Below, in pieces: positions 8,605 through 19,274 of a DNA stretch of 59,063 nt. The stretch covers positions 1 through 59,063 of the forward strand of contig CAIKMQ010000010.1 of the NCBI GenBank assembly GCA_903828565.1. Reading direction: 5' to 3'. Every line of letters begins with the position of its first letter. Position 1 is the first letter of the stretch. This DNA comes from an uncultured Leptolinea sp. GTDB lineage: Bacteria; Chloroflexota; Anaerolineae; Anaerolineales; Anaerolineaceae. The notes beneath the pieces are model-generated. The model did not search any database and had not been told where the DNA came from. It saw nothing but the letters and a program-made list of their open reading frames with translations. A program made the position numbers and the translations under genes.

Positions 8605-8628
8605 AACTGGCGGCAGCTGCCGCCAGTT
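8605..8628 (-). terminator. Terminator of eno
   Basis: AACTGGCGGCAG/CTGCCGCCAGTT is a perfect 24-base palindrome just after the eno stop codon. On the minus strand it is followed by a T-rich tract (TTTTTATTTTTTTT). The 156 bp between the alpha/beta hydrolase and eno hold nothing else. Confidence 0.88.
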
Positions 8629-8645
8629 AATGGTATCAAGCAAGA

Positions 8646-10004
<1,359 letters not shown>

Positions 10005-10021
10005 TTATCATATAACTGGAT

Positions 10022-11647
10022 CTAATCAGAGACGTGAACTCCGGCGTGTAGGATGACCGCATGAACGAATGCAGAGAAAAGCGGGTGAGGTTGATTCGGC
10101 CGGGAAAGGAATTCTGGGTGGAACTGGCAAGCGACCATAAAAGGATGCCCATACATCTCTACGATCTCCACGAGTTTTCCATCCGGGCTTTGTCCGGCGA
10201 TGATCAGGCCGGCAGCGGTTAGCTTTTCACGGTAGGCATTGTTGAATTCATACCGGTGCCGGTGACGCTCCTGAATTAGAGGTTGCCCATATGCTGCTGC
10301 GGAATGAGTGTCTGGTTGAATCTGGCAGGGGTAGAGGCCGAGGCGCATGGTACCACCCAGGCCGGTGATGCTTTTTTGATCGGGCATCAGGTCAATGACT
10401 GGATGAATGGTTCGCGGTTCGAACTCGGTGGAATTGACATTTTCATCTGCCAAAACTTCCCGGGCAAATTCCACCACCATTAATTGCATCCCGAGGCAAA
10501 GGCCCAGGAATGGCACTGATCGTTTCCGCGCATGGTGGATGGCTGTGATCTTTCCTTCGATACCGCGCGAACCAAATCCACCGGGTACGAGAATACCGTC
10601 TGCATCCCGGATCTCTTCCAAGTCTTTGCCTTTTTCCAGATCGGTAGAAAGCACCCAGCTGATCTCCACCTCCACACCGGCGTGGATGCCAGCGTGTTTC
10701 AATGCTTCAGCCACGCTCATGTAGGCATCATGCAATTCAACATACTTCCCCACCAGAGCGATTTTCACAGTAGGTTTTGGGGCTTCGACCCTCCTTACAA
10801 GATCGATCCACTCCGTCCAATCAGGCTTCGGGCGGGAAGCCAACCCAAGCCGTTGGATGATGTAATCAGCCACACCGGCTTCTTCCAGAATGAGCGGAAC
10901 TTCGTACAGTACGGGAACAGTTGGCAGAGGGATAACCGCACGCTTTTCCACATCACAAAAAAGGGCGATCTTCGCCAGCAGATCATCATCGACCTCTGAA
11001 TCTGAGCGGGCGATGATCATATCCGGGGTAATACCGATGGAACGCAATTCCCGTACTGAGTGTTGGGTCGGTTTTGTCTTGAGTTCACCGTTCGCGCCGA
11101 TCAGCGGCAGCCAGGTGACATGCACATAGAGCGTATTTTCTCGACCCAGGTCGCTGCGTAATTGCCGGATGGCTTCCAGGAAGGGTTGACCTTCAATATC
11201 ACCGACCGTGCCACCGACTTCCACCAAAACAAAATCTGCCTGTGTACTTTCAGCTACCAGAGCGATGCGTCTTTTGATCTCATTCGTGATGTGCGGGATG
11301 ACCTGTATAGTTCCACCTAAATAATCGCCCCGGCGTTCACGCGCGATCACTTCAGCGTATACCTGGCCGGTTGTCGCGTTGCAGGCTTTATTCAGGCGGA
11401 TATCGATGAAACGCTCATAATGCCCCAGGTCCAGATCGCACTCTGCGCCATCATCCAACACATACACCTCTCCGTGCTGATACGGGCTCATCGTCCCCGG
11501 ATCCACATTGATGTAAGGATCAAGTTTCTGGATGGCGACTTTGAAACCGCGTTCCTTTAGCAGCCTGCCTGTGGCTGCCGCGGTGACGCCTTTACCCACA
11601 GAGCTGACCACACCACCGGTAAAAAATATATATTTCGTGCCAGACAT
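10022..11647 (-). CDS. pyrG: CTP synthase
   Basis: PyrG aminates UTP to CTP with ATP and glutamine. The 541-residue product has the N-terminal synthase domain ([13 protein letters not shown], the P-loop-like start; [13 protein letters not shown]; the UTP region around [12 protein letters not shown]). A C-terminal class I glutamine amidotransferase domain follows, with GFGSRGIEG, the nucleophile segment GLCLGMQ and the His-Glu dyad in QFHPEF. The ATG at 11647 follows GGAGGAG; a start at 11689 would add 14 residues not found in the family. Together with upp and dcd it completes three pyrimidine nucleotide genes in the window. Confidence 0.98.
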   Translation of the reverse strand: MSGTKYIFFTGGVVSSVGKGVTAAATGRLLKERGFKVAIQKLDPYINVDPGTMSPYQHGEVYVLDDGAECDLDLGHYERFIDIRLNKACNATTGQVYAEVIARERRGDYLGGTIQVIPHITNEIKRRIALVAESTQADFVLVEVGGTVGDIEGQPFLEAIRQLRSDLGRENTLYVHVTWLPLIGANGELKTKPTQHSVRELRSIGITPDMIIARSDSEVDDDLLAKIALFCDVEKRAVIPLPTVPVLYEVPLILEEAGVADYIIQRLGLASRPKPDWTEWIDLVRRVEAPKPTVKIALVGKYVELHDAYMSVAEALKHAGIHAGVEVEISWVLSTDLEKGKDLEEIRDADGILVPGGFGSRGIEGKITAIHHARKRSVPFLGLCLGMQLMVVEFAREVLADENVNSTEFEPRTIHPVIDLMPDQKSITGLGGTMRLGLYPCQIQPDTHSAAAYGQPLIQERHRHRYEFNNAYREKLTAAGLIIAGQSPDGKLVEIVEMYGHPFMVACQFHPEFLSRPNQPHPLFSAFVHAVILHAGVHVSD

Positions 11648-11766
11648 GCACTCCTCCGGATTAAAGAAAATGGGGGTGTGGGTATGCACTCCCGGGCGTG
11701 AATTATCAAAGTGGATGCTGAATAGTTAACATCCATACTAGTGTACCACAGCAAAAAACCAAGAAA

Positions 11767-11791
11767 AAAGCGCCCCGTAGAGGGGCGCTTT
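11767..11791 (-). terminator. Terminator of the S1-domain gene
   Basis: AAAGCGCCCC-GTAGA-GGGGCGCTTT is a 10-bp stem with a 5-base loop. On the minus strand it is followed by TTTTCTTGG. It lies 10 bases after the stop codon of the gene at 11802. Confidence 0.88.
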
Positions 11792-11801
11792 CAGGTCAGA
11801 C

Positions 11802-12626
11802 TTATTTTACCTTGTTGCGCAGGGTGCGGGAGAGGATCTCATCCTGCTCATGCGAAGAGGATTTGGATTTACGGGCTCGATCACCATGAGATTTTTGGGC
11901 TTTCGCCTGTTCCATGGCGGCGCGAAGGACGATCTCCATGTAGGTGGGATCGGGTTCGCTGTTCTCTTCGGCAAAGGCAGCCAGGTCGGCTTCATAGGAA
12001 TTATCCCGGCGGGATTTACCACCACGGACAGGTTTCTTGGCGGTTTTCCGGCTGTCTTTCTTGCGGTCACCCATGTCATCCAGCTGGGCAGGAGCTTCAT
12101 CCTTGACCGGGGGTTCCTGCAGGGCTTTCAGGCTCAACTTGATCTGCTTCTTTTTACGATTGACATCGAGGATCATGGCTTCTACTTCATCGCCTTCCTT
12201 GACGACATCGCCGGTGGTTTTCACGTATCCGTGAGCCAGTTCGCTGATGTGGATCAAGCCGGGGCGTTCAGCACCAATTTCAACAAAAACGCCAAATTTC
12301 TCCAGACGCACTACTTTGCCCTTGACAACCATTTCCGGCTGCAGATCTTTCCAGTCCAGAGCCAGTGGCCGGTGCATGGTCAATTCGACGCGACCGTCAA
12401 TGATCTTGCGGACCCAGACATCTACTGCCTGGCCTTCTTTGAGAACTTCGCTGACCATCTTGATGGGCTCGCCAGGTTTATCTGCAACAATCTGTGAGAC
12501 GTGCAGATAGGCCGGCGTACCGGTGCCAATATCCACCAGCGCTCCCGCCAGGCTGATCTTAAGTACCTTGCCGGCGAAATGGTTTTTTGGTTCTACTGCA
12601 TTTGTTTGGTTCACGCTGGTATCCAT
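11802..12626 (-). CDS. Two-S1-domain RNA-binding protein
   Basis: This 274-residue protein has two S1 (OB-fold) RNA-binding repeats. The first spans about residues 15-90 (FAGKVLKISLAGALVDIG, YLHVSQI) and the second about 95-170 (VVKGKVVRLEKFGVFVEIG, GLIHISELAHGYVKT). A long basic, charged, probably disordered tail follows (KKPVRGGKSRRDN..., RARKSKSSSHEQDE). It resembles shortened ribosomal protein S1-like factors seen in Chloroflexota, so a role in translation or RNA stability is likely but not proven. True S1 has four to six repeats, so calling it rpsA would overstate the evidence. It is transcribed singly from a near-consensus promoter at 12673-12701. Confidence 0.85.
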   Translation of the reverse strand: MDTSVNQTNAVEPKNHFAGKVLKISLAGALVDIGTGTPAYLHVSQIVADKPGEPIKMVSEVLKEGQAVDVWVRKIIDGRVELTMHRPLALDWKDLQPEMVVKGKVVRLEKFGVFVEIGAERPGLIHISELAHGYVKTTGDVVKEGDEVEAMILDVNRKKKQIKLSLKALQEPPVKDEAPAQLDDMGDRKKDSRKTAKKPVRGGKSRRDNSYEADLAAFAEENSEPDPTYMEIVLRAAMEQAKAQKSHGDRARKSKSSSHEQDEILSRTLRNKVK

Positions 12627-12672
12627 TGCGTATCACTCCCATAAGTTCAATCGTTTTATTAAGCGAACGAGG

Positions 12673-12701
12673 ATTATACCCGAAGGATAGTTAACTGTCA
12701 A
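12673..12701 (-). promoter_or_regulatory. Consensus sigma-70-type promoter of the S1-domain gene
   Basis: On the minus strand TTGACA (12701-12696), a 17-bp spacer and TATAAT (12678-12673) match the consensus in all twelve positions. The leader is about 40 bases and contains a GGGAG-type ribosome site before the ATG at 12626. Confidence 0.9.
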
Positions 12702-12756
12702 ACAGTAAGGTACGCCATCTGTTGATTTAATTGAGGTGGGATATTCTGGAAGGACT

Positions 12757-13767
12757 TCAGGCGGCTTCTTGCGTGCGTTGTTTTGCCAAAAAGCGGAAGG
12801 CGATAAAACCGGCAAGGAATGGCAGCCAGAAAGTAATCCCGCGGTACGCCAGAACGATGATCGTCGATGCCTCAATCGGCACGAACAGGGTGGTCAGGCT
12901 CAGCGTGAGCATGCCTTCTACCACACCGATACCGCTGGGGGTTGGTGATACGATCAGGAAGAGATAGCCAATACTGAAGCCGGCAATTAAGGTACCTGCA
13001 GAGAACGGTACATTGAATGCGAGGAAGATGAAACACAGGATCGTGATCAGCAGGGCTTTGTTGGTCAGTGCCAGCGCAAATGGTTTGCCCCAGTTCCGCG
13101 GATCCATTCTTAAGGCATGGATCCCTTCGGATGCTTCTTCAGCAAAAGCGTAGGAGCGGGCAATGGAGAGGTAATCACGTTTGATGAAAGGCCGGGCGAC
13201 CTTGTTCACGATGTTTGCCAACCACGCCAGAACCCTTCCCAACGATTCTGCTGACCGCGCACCCAGATATAGGATAGCGGTCAGCGATAAGGCAATGATC
13301 ACGAGAATGATGGAAGCTGTGATCTCAGGCCAACCGAGTTGATTGCGCCTGGCAAGGACGGCTAGCCCAAGGACAAGGACAACCAGGAAACCCACATAAT
13401 CAAATAAGACGAAAAGCGCACCGGCAATGGTTATCTTGGCATTGGAATGATTCTTGGTGGAATTGTTGGCAATGAACACTGCGACCCCACTGACACCGGC
13501 AGAGGGAGCAATAATATTAGCCGAGTAGGCTGCCAGAGAAAGTAGAGTGAGTTGCAAAAGTTTTTCATCCATCCCCAAGATATGGTAGATGGAACGATAG
13601 GAGGCACCGATATTGACATACCAAACGACCTCGAGCAGGATCGCGCCCAAGATGAACCAGATCACTCCCCGTTCCAGTGTTCCCACTGCTTCCTGCAGTT
13701 GTGGAAACTGAGTGATGAAGAAGTAAATTCCGAGGATGAAAACAATGGCGAGCAGCAGCTTGCGCAT
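12757..13767 (-). CDS. YbhN/UPF0104-type membrane protein (lysylphosphatidylglycerol synthase TM-like family)
   Basis: This 336-residue integral membrane protein has about eight hydrophobic segments starting at residue 2. It contains the family landmarks: a Pro-rich motif near APSAGVSG and the late PTPSGIGVVEGML segment. The family corresponds to the flippase/synthase transmembrane domain of MprF without its soluble catalytic domain, so aminoacyl transfer is not expected and lipid translocation is only a guess. The start at 13767 is fixed by a TATAAT 6 bases upstream, implying a leaderless message. It is separated from the S41 protease operon by a strong terminator. Confidence 0.82.
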   Translation of the reverse strand: MRKLLLAIVFILGIYFFITQFPQLQEAVGTLERGVIWFILGAILLEVVWYVNIGASYRSIYHILGMDEKLLQLTLLSLAAYSANIIAPSAGVSGVAVFIANNSTKNHSNAKITIAGALFVLFDYVGFLVVLVLGLAVLARRNQLGWPEITASIILVIIALSLTAILYLGARSAESLGRVLAWLANIVNKVARPFIKRDYLSIARSYAFAEEASEGIHALRMDPRNWGKPFALALTNKALLITILCFIFLAFNVPFSAGTLIAGFSIGYLFLIVSPTPSGIGVVEGMLTLSLTTLFVPIEASTIIVLAYRGITFWLPFLAGFIAFRFLAKQRTQEAA

Positions 13768-13773
13768 ATCGAA

Positions 13774-13779
13774 ATTATA
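13774..13779 (-). promoter_or_regulatory. Leaderless promoter -10 of the YbhN-like gene
   Basis: On the minus strand the order is CGG-TATAAT-TTCGAT-ATG, with the -10 box 6 bases before the start codon and no ribosome site. It lies directly behind the T-tract of the upstream terminator. No clear -35 box is visible. Confidence 0.7.
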
Positions 13780-13785
13780 CCGGAA

Positions 13786-13820
13786 AAAGAACCGGCAAGT
13801 GCTTCCACTGCCGGTTCTTT
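13786..13820 (-). terminator. Terminator of the S41 protease operon
   Basis: AAAGAACCGGCAAGTG-CTTC-CACTGCCGGTTCTTT is a 15-bp stem with a one-base bulge. On the minus strand it is followed by TTTCCGG. It ends the HAD - small protein - S41 operon 9 bases past the last stop codon. Confidence 0.88.
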
Positions 13821-13829
13821 CCTGATCTA

Positions 13830-15074
13830 TTATTTGCTAAGCAACTCGATCGCTTTGTCGAGTTGGGGGTCTAGATTGTTTGCAATATCTTCCTCTGTGA
13901 TCTCAACGATAAAGTCTGGCGTCAGGCCAATCTCGTGGATCTGTCTTTTCAGCGGGGTAAGCCAGCGGGCGATAGTCACTCTCACAGCACCCTGATTGTT
14001 TTCCAATTCGATCCAGTTCTGTACGGATCCTTTTCCGTAGGTTTGGATCCCAACCAGTTGGCCGCGACCGTAATCCTGGATGGCTCCCGCGACGATCTCT
14101 GATGCAGAAGCGGTGCCGTCATTTACCAGCACGATCAGGGGTAGGTCGAGGATAAGGCCGCCGGGATGACCGCGGAGTTCATTCATTGTGCCATCCCCAA
14201 GCTGTTCGTACATAACCACACCCGGAGAAAGGAACTGTGAGGAAACATCCACTGCGCTGGTCAATAATCCGCCACCGTTGTATCGCAGATCGAGAATCAC
14301 ACCTGTAGGGGAGTTTTCAAGCAAATCTTGAAGAGCTTTTTCCAATTCCTGCCCGGTGGTATCGCCAAAGGTATCGATGCGTACGTAAGCAATACTGGTA
14401 TTATCCAGCATTTTCCCTGTCACACTGGGAACCACGATATGGGCACGGGTAATCGACACATCGAAAGGCTCAGCCACCCCGTCCCGGCGGATGGTGAGGA
14501 CGATGGGAGTGCCAGCCGGGCCAAGGATCTTGTTGAGGACGATATTTCCGTCGATGCCGGTCATGTCTTCCCCATCAATCCCGATTACCTGGTCATCAGG
14601 CTTCAGGCCAGCCTTTTCAGCAGGTGAATCTGGCATCGGGCTGATGATCACCAGATAGTCCCCGGTAATGTCCACCCATGCGCCGATACCTTCGTACTCC
14701 CCGTCAATGGAGATACTGGCCTGAACCAATTCATCCGGGTCCATGTAGGTGGTGTGTTTATCACCGAGGGCTGCGAGCATACCCTGGATGGCACCGCGCA
14801 TCAGTTTGGTATCGTCTACCGGCTGATCCACGAATATTTCATGAACGATATTCCAGCTTTCCCAAAAAGGTGCAAACAATGTATCGCGCGCTGAGGTTTC
14901 GCTGGAACTGGCAGAGATCGTATCGCCTGTGCCTAGGGATGGCAATGCTTGGTCGTCAGATGCTTTCAATGCGTTGTAGGTATTCGCCGCCAAAAAACCA
15001 CCTGAGAATGCTGCTACGGCTATGATGATCAATGCGATGATGGTTAGAAGGACCTTGATGGTTTTACTATTCAT
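13830..15074 (-). CDS. S41 family carboxy-terminal processing peptidase with PDZ domain
   Basis: The product is a membrane-anchored, periplasm- or surface-facing serine protease. Of its 414 residues, the first about 25 form an N-terminal membrane anchor. An N-terminal helical part follows (FWESWNIVHEIFVDQPVD), then a PDZ domain (YEGIGAWV through SPAEKAGLKPDDQVIGIDG), then the S41 core with LDLRYNGGGLL, the nucleophile region NDGTASASEI and the general-base Lys in YGKGSVQ. All catalytic elements are present. The ATG at 15074 follows GGAG and overlaps the preceding gene by 8 bp, which argues for translational coupling; a longer form from 15101 is less likely. Confidence 0.93.
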   Translation of the reverse strand: MNSKTIKVLLTIIALIIIAVAAFSGGFLAANTYNALKASDDQALPSLGTGDTISASSSETSARDTLFAPFWESWNIVHEIFVDQPVDDTKLMRGAIQGMLAALGDKHTTYMDPDELVQASISIDGEYEGIGAWVDITGDYLVIISPMPDSPAEKAGLKPDDQVIGIDGEDMTGIDGNIVLNKILGPAGTPIVLTIRRDGVAEPFDVSITRAHIVVPSVTGKMLDNTSIAYVRIDTFGDTTGQELEKALQDLLENSPTGVILDLRYNGGGLLTSAVDVSSQFLSPGVVMYEQLGDGTMNELRGHPGGLILDLPLIVLVNDGTASASEIVAGAIQDYGRGQLVGIQTYGKGSVQNWIELENNQGAVRVTIARWLTPLKRQIHEIGLTPDFIVEITEEDIANNLDPQLDKAIELLSK

Positions 15075-15330
15075 TCTTACTCCGAATATCTGATTGTTCA
15101 TGCTCAGTATCTGAGCGGATCTTCCTGACTGCCTGATCTAGTTCCGCCAGTGATTTCTCCTCATTCTTCCAGGGAGAACGGATGGTATCCAGCATATTGG
15201 TATAAATGGTGACTCCTCGCTGACGGTTCTTCTTTTTGACAAGCGAAAATAACCCGATGTTGATCAAAAAGACCAATAATGCGAATCCACAGGCGATCAA
15301 CCAACCGCTGTTCAGTGTCTCAAGGTTCAT
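15067..15330 (-). CDS. Small single-pass membrane protein, function unknown
   Basis: An 87-residue protein with one transmembrane segment (about residues 10-30, IACGFALLVFLINIGLFSLV). It is followed by a basic stop-transfer KKKNRQR and a charged helical tail (KNEEKSLAELDQAVRKIR...) likely in the cytoplasm. I do not recognise the family. It overlaps the HAD gene upstream by 4 bp (ATGA) and the S41 protease gene downstream by 8 bp, so the three are co-translated. A partner or regulator role for the protease is a context-only guess. Confidence 0.75.
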   Translation of the reverse strand: MNLETLNSGWLIACGFALLVFLINIGLFSLVKKKNRQRGVTIYTNMLDTIRSPWKNEEKSLAELDQAVRKIRSDTEHEQSDIRSKNE

Positions 15331-15980
15331 AGGACACCCTCCATGGATAATTTAGAAAACAGAGCTGGAAAATCATGAATGCAGTGGATCTGGCGGATCC
15401 CTGCCTGGGCAATCGGTTGCGGCGAGACCAGAATGGCAACCATACCCATCTGCTGGGCGGCGGTGATATTCCGTACAGTGTCATCCAACAGCAAGTAGTT
15501 CGTGGGGTCATCATCGCCGATGATCCGCATGGCTTTCAAGAAAGCTTCCGGCTGGGGTTTGCAATACGGTTCCATATCATTCACATCAATGATGCGCTGG
15601 AAGAAATCTCTCACTCCCAGGGCATTCAGTACGCGGTCGGTGTGGTGGCGGTTGGCATTCGTCAGGATGTTCTTTTCACCGGAGAATCCTGCCAGTGCTT
15701 TTTGTAACTGTAGATCCGGGTGGATAAAGTCGGTAATCGGGACATCGTGCACAAAATCCAGGTATTCATTCGCATCCACGCCAAAATCCGCCTGTAATCC
15801 TCTCAGGCTTGTACCGTAAGTGCGGTAGTAAAATTCCCTTTTTTCGATCACCGATTCCTGTGAAATTCCCAAGCGGTTCTGCATAAAGATGTTGATCCTG
15901 CCGGCAAGAACAGGCCATAACCCGGTATCGGGCGGATATAATGTTTCATCCAGATCGAATAAATAGTGCAAGATAGGCAT
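15327..15980 (-). CDS. HAD-superfamily hydrolase, pyrimidine 5'-nucleotidase-like
   Basis: The 217-residue product has HAD motif I FDLDETLYPP (about residues 8-17), motif II in NILTNANRHH, motif III Lys in EPYCKPQPEAF and motif IV LLLDDTVRN, all intact. The TLYPP extension after motif I and the cap sequence match the SDT1/YjjG-type pyrimidine 5'-nucleotidase subgroup (COG1011), which dephosphorylates nucleoside monophosphates; substrate remains inferred. The start MPILHYLFDLDE at 15980 is backed by TACAAT 6 bases upstream. An in-frame ATG at 16067 would overlap the mutL promoter. First gene of a three-gene operon. Confidence 0.85.
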   Translation of the reverse strand: MPILHYLFDLDETLYPPDTGLWPVLAGRINIFMQNRLGISQESVIEKREFYYRTYGTSLRGLQADFGVDANEYLDFVHDVPITDFIHPDLQLQKALAGFSGEKNILTNANRHHTDRVLNALGVRDFFQRIIDVNDMEPYCKPQPEAFLKAMRIIGDDDPTNYLLLDDTVRNITAAQQMGMVAILVSPQPIAQAGIRQIHCIHDFPALFSKLSMEGVL

Positions 15981-15986
15981 TGGAAT

Positions 15987-15992
15987 ATTGTA
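15987..15992 (-). promoter_or_regulatory. Leaderless promoter -10 of the HAD operon
   Basis: On the minus strand the order is GGGG-TACAAT-ATTCCA-ATG, with 6 bases between the -10 box and the ATG at 15980 and no ribosome site. It diverges from the equally leaderless mutL promoter within 75 bp. Confidence 0.65.
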
Positions 15993-16043
15993 CCCCAATC
16001 TCTTGTGCCGCTTACCCTGCTGTGTAGGCAAGCGGGCATCAGG

Positions 16044-16049
16044 TATAAT
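16044..16049 (+). promoter_or_regulatory. Leaderless promoter -10 of mutL
   Basis: AGG-TATAAT-CGACTC-ATG places the -10 box 6 bases before the mutL ATG at 16056. No Shine-Dalgarno sequence is present, and the -35 region is weak. Confidence 0.7.
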
Positions 16050-16055
16050 CGACTC

Positions 16056-17810
16056 ATGCCTATCCATCGTCTTTCCGAAAAAGTTTCTTCACAGATAGCA
16101 GCAGGCGAGGTAATCGAGAGACCTTCATCTGTGGTGAAAGAATTGATCGAGAATGCCATTGATGCCGGGGCTACATCTATTCAGGTGACCATGCGGGGTT
16201 CAGGGCAATCGCTGATCGAAGTGGTGGATGACGGCTGCGGTATTCCCATGGATGAGATATCACTGGCTGTTGCGCGTTTTGCTACCAGCAAGCTGGAGGA
16301 TGCCGCGGATTTGTTTCGCATCCAAACCCTGGGGTTCCGGGGTGAAGCGCTGGCTTCGATCGGATCAGTTTCCAGGCTGACCATCACGTCGCAGATCGAG
16401 GGGCAAGCAGCTGGTGGCTGCCTGGTTGTTGAAGGCGGGCAGTCTGCAGAACCGCTGCCTGCACCTCGGACGCGGGGTACGACCATTCGTGTGGAAGATC
16501 TTTTCTATAATGTTCCAGCACGCTTAAAATTTCTAAAGAAGGATTTCACTGAAAAGCAATCCAGCCTGGGTTTGTTGGCAAGGTACGCACTTGCCTATCC
16601 CGCGATCCGTTTTCAGGTTACACAGGATGGCAGACCGGTGCTGCAGACAAGCGGCGCGGGAGACCGGCGGGAGATCATCGGGAATTTGTTTGAACCGGAG
16701 TTGGGACGGCAGATGATCCCTCTGAATGGGATGGAAGGTGGTATGCGGCTGGATGGTTTCATCAGCCCGATCCATGTGACCCGATCCAACCGCCGGGAAA
16801 TCACATTCTTTGTGAATGGACGCTGGGTTCAGGATACAACCTTATCCTCTGCCCTGCTGCAGGCTTATCATACTTACCTGATGGTAGGACGTTATCCCAT
16901 GGCAGTGATCTTTATTGAGATCGAGCCGGCTGAGGTGGATGTAAATGTACATCCAGCCAAAGCGGAGGTGCGCTTCCACCAGCCTGACCGGGTATTTTCT
17001 CTCATCCAGCGTGCAACCCGCAAGGCTTTGCTGGCCAACTCGCCAGTTGCAGCGATCCAGCCTTCAGCCGCGCAATGGCAATTCCCCCTGGCGAATCGGG
17101 TTCCAGATCCAGCATGGGAAATGCACACCGAAATCCCAGCGGAGTCCACCGGGCGGGTGGATGTAATGATATCAACTGGGCAGAATTCACCGGCTGGTGA
17201 AGAATACCGGCAACCGGTGATGACCGGAATACCGCTGTTGCGACTAGTTGGGCAGGTAGGCGGTGCATATCTGGTCGCTGAAGGGCCGGATGGCCTTTAT
17301 CTGATCGACCAGCATGCAGCGCATGAGAGAGTCCTGTACGAACAGTTCATACGCCAACATGATTCCCACCTTACCGGGCAGCAGCTGCTAGAACCGGCGG
17401 CAATTCATTTACCCCCCCGCCAGGGCGAGATGTTGGAGGGGCAGCTGAACATCTTGAATCATCTGGGTTTTGAGGTGGAAGCCTTCGGAGCGGGATCTTA
17501 CCTGGTTCGGGCAATGCCGGCAGTATTCGGCCACTTATCGCCGGAGGCTGCTTTGCGGGTGCTGGTTGAGGATTTTGAGGAAGATGAGACACCGCTTGGC
17601 TCTGAGGTGGAGGCTCGCATGATCGCCAGAATCTGTAAACGCGCAGCAGTGAAAGCCGGGCAATCGCTGGCGGTGGAAGAACAGAGAAAACTATTAAGCG
17701 AATTGGAAAGTTGTTTCTCTCCGCGGACCTGCCCTCATGGCCGCCCAACGATGATCCATTTATCGGTGGATCTGCTGGAACGGCAATTCGGCCGGCGCGG
17801 AGCAAGGTAA
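16056..17810 (+). CDS. mutL: DNA mismatch repair protein MutL, endonuclease type
   Basis: MutL links mismatch recognition to strand removal. The 584-residue protein has the GHKL ATPase motifs ELIENAIDAG (about 30-39), DDGCGIP (about 59-65) and TLGFRGEAL (about 93-101). The C-terminal dimerisation domain carries DQHAAHERVLYE, matching the metal-binding endonuclease motif DQHA(x)2E(x)4E, plus CKRAAVKAG and CPHGRPT, the accessory metal-site motifs. So this is a nicking MutL of the kind found in bacteria without MutH. The start is placed at MPIHRLS from the -10 box 6 bases upstream and the family start; an extension from 15966 is rejected. mutS is not nearby; tilS follows after 48 bp. Confidence 0.96.
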   Translation: MPIHRLSEKVSSQIAAGEVIERPSSVVKELIENAIDAGATSIQVTMRGSGQSLIEVVDDGCGIPMDEISLAVARFATSKLEDAADLFRIQTLGFRGEALASIGSVSRLTITSQIEGQAAGGCLVVEGGQSAEPLPAPRTRGTTIRVEDLFYNVPARLKFLKKDFTEKQSSLGLLARYALAYPAIRFQVTQDGRPVLQTSGAGDRREIIGNLFEPELGRQMIPLNGMEGGMRLDGFISPIHVTRSNRREITFFVNGRWVQDTTLSSALLQAYHTYLMVGRYPMAVIFIEIEPAEVDVNVHPAKAEVRFHQPDRVFSLIQRATRKALLANSPVAAIQPSAAQWQFPLANRVPDPAWEMHTEIPAESTGRVDVMISTGQNSPAGEEYRQPVMTGIPLLRLVGQVGGAYLVAEGPDGLYLIDQHAAHERVLYEQFIRQHDSHLTGQQLLEPAAIHLPPRQGEMLEGQLNILNHLGFEVEAFGAGSYLVRAMPAVFGHLSPEAALRVLVEDFEEDETPLGSEVEARMIARICKRAAVKAGQSLAVEEQRKLLSELESCFSPRTCPHGRPTMIHLSVDLLERQFGRRGAR

Positions 17811-17858
17811 GGGTAAGTACCTCCAGATATTACGTTACTGGAAAGGGGTCTTGGCAAA

Positions 17859-19274
17859 ATGGAGATTCAAAACAACCTTAGTAAAGAATGTAATATTCCA
17901 CATGGTGCTGTCATTGTGGTCGGCCTTTCAGGTGGTGCGGACAGTATGGCGTTGACGCATTTGCTCCATACGAATGGGTATCAGGTGATACCGGCTCACT
18001 TCGCCCACGGGTTACGCGAAAACTCAATGGAGGATGCAGATGCCGCCTCTGCTGCCTGTGCTCAATTGGGTCTTCAGCTTCACCTCGGCGGGGCGGATGT
18101 GCAAACTTATTGCAAGGTGAACCGCAAGGGTATCGAGGAAGGTGCCAGAGAACTAAGGTACTACTTTCTCTTCACTCTGGCGAAGCATTTTGGCGCACAG
18201 GCGGTGGCAGTTGCCCACCATGCGGATGACCAGGTGGAGACAATCCTGATGCACTTTATTCGCGGTGCGGGTTTGAGCGGTTTGAAGGGCATGCCGTATC
18301 GGAACGATACCAGTCAATTTTCCAGTGATATTCCCCTCATCCGTCCGCTGCTTTCTACTACGCATGCCGAGTTGGTCAAGTATTGCGTCGAGCATCAGAT
18401 TCAATACGTTGAAGATCCATCCAACCAGAAAGACACTTTTTTTCGCAACCGACTGCGTCATCAGATCATCCCCCTTCTGGAAGAACAGAATCCAGCATTC
18501 AGGCAAGCTGTCCTCCGCAGCAGTATTTCACTGCAGGCGGATCACGCCTGGATGGAAAGCCTGGTAGAGGAAGAAATCCAAAATCTGGGTTTGATACATG
18601 TGGATGGATGCGTTGGAATCAGCCTGATGGGTTTGATGGCTGCTGAGCGAGGATTACGTTGGAATATCCTTAGAAAGATCATCGCGGATAATTGGCCCGG
18701 TTTACGCGATTTTGACATGGAGGCTCTACAAAGACTGGATGACCTGGTACTGGATCCAGTAAAGAAAACCGTCGATCTTGTGGAACATATCAAGGCAACA
18801 TCATTGGAAGGGATACTGTGGTTACACAGGGATGATCAGCTTCCCCCGGTGCTGTTTTCACCACAGATCGGGTTGGATGATCTGCATGTGGAGATCCCCT
18901 GTGAGATCGAGTTGGAAAATGGCTGGAAATTAGTGATCGAGGTGGATACCGTGGAGATGCCATCCCGTCACACTGCGGAACCTTTCGAAGCCTGGCTAGA
19001 TGGGGAAAGTATTCAGGGCAGGTTGTTTCTGCGACGCAAGTTGCCCGGGGAAAAAATGTCCCCGCTGGGTATGCATGGACTGCACGCCAGGCTAGCGGAT
19101 CTTTTCATCAATGCCCATATCAAGGAAGCCGCACGACAAGCCTACCCGCTGGTTTGTGATGAAGGAGGGGTAGTCTGGTTACCCGGTGTGACCATAGCAG
19201 ACCGCTGCCGGGTAACCGAAAAATCCCGACAGGCGTTCCACCTGCGTTTCATTCGGAAGGATAAAACCGGCTAA
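17859..19274 (+). CDS. tilS: tRNA(Ile)-lysidine synthetase
   Basis: TilS attaches lysine to C34 of the CAU-anticodon tRNA-Ile, changing both its codon and amino-acid identity. The 471-residue protein has the PP-loop SGGADS (about residues 24-29), AHFAHGLRE, HHADDQVETILM and RPLLSTTHAEL typical of the catalytic domain. The C-terminal TilS domain contains SLMG..., FLRRKLPGEKMSPLGM and the final WLPGVTIADRCRV. Its stop codon (TAA) overlaps the stop of the convergent gene at 19271 by 3 bp. It is likely co-transcribed with mutL. Confidence 0.96.
   Translation: MEIQNNLSKECNIPHGAVIVVGLSGGADSMALTHLLHTNGYQVIPAHFAHGLRENSMEDADAASAACAQLGLQLHLGGADVQTYCKVNRKGIEEGARELRYYFLFTLAKHFGAQAVAVAHHADDQVETILMHFIRGAGLSGLKGMPYRNDTSQFSSDIPLIRPLLSTTHAELVKYCVEHQIQYVEDPSNQKDTFFRNRLRHQIIPLLEEQNPAFRQAVLRSSISLQADHAWMESLVEEEIQNLGLIHVDGCVGISLMGLMAAERGLRWNILRKIIADNWPGLRDFDMEALQRLDDLVLDPVKKTVDLVEHIKATSLEGILWLHRDDQLPPVLFSPQIGLDDLHVEIPCEIELENGWKLVIEVDTVEMPSRHTAEPFEAWLDGESIQGRLFLRRKLPGEKMSPLGMHGLHARLADLFINAHIKEAARQAYPLVCDEGGVVWLPGVTIADRCRVTEKSRQAFHLRFIRKDKTG

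Noticed and set aside
11850..12497. 215-residue plus-strand open frame
   Set aside because: It is a complete shadow of the S1-domain gene on the minus strand, has no family resemblance and lacks a ribosome site.
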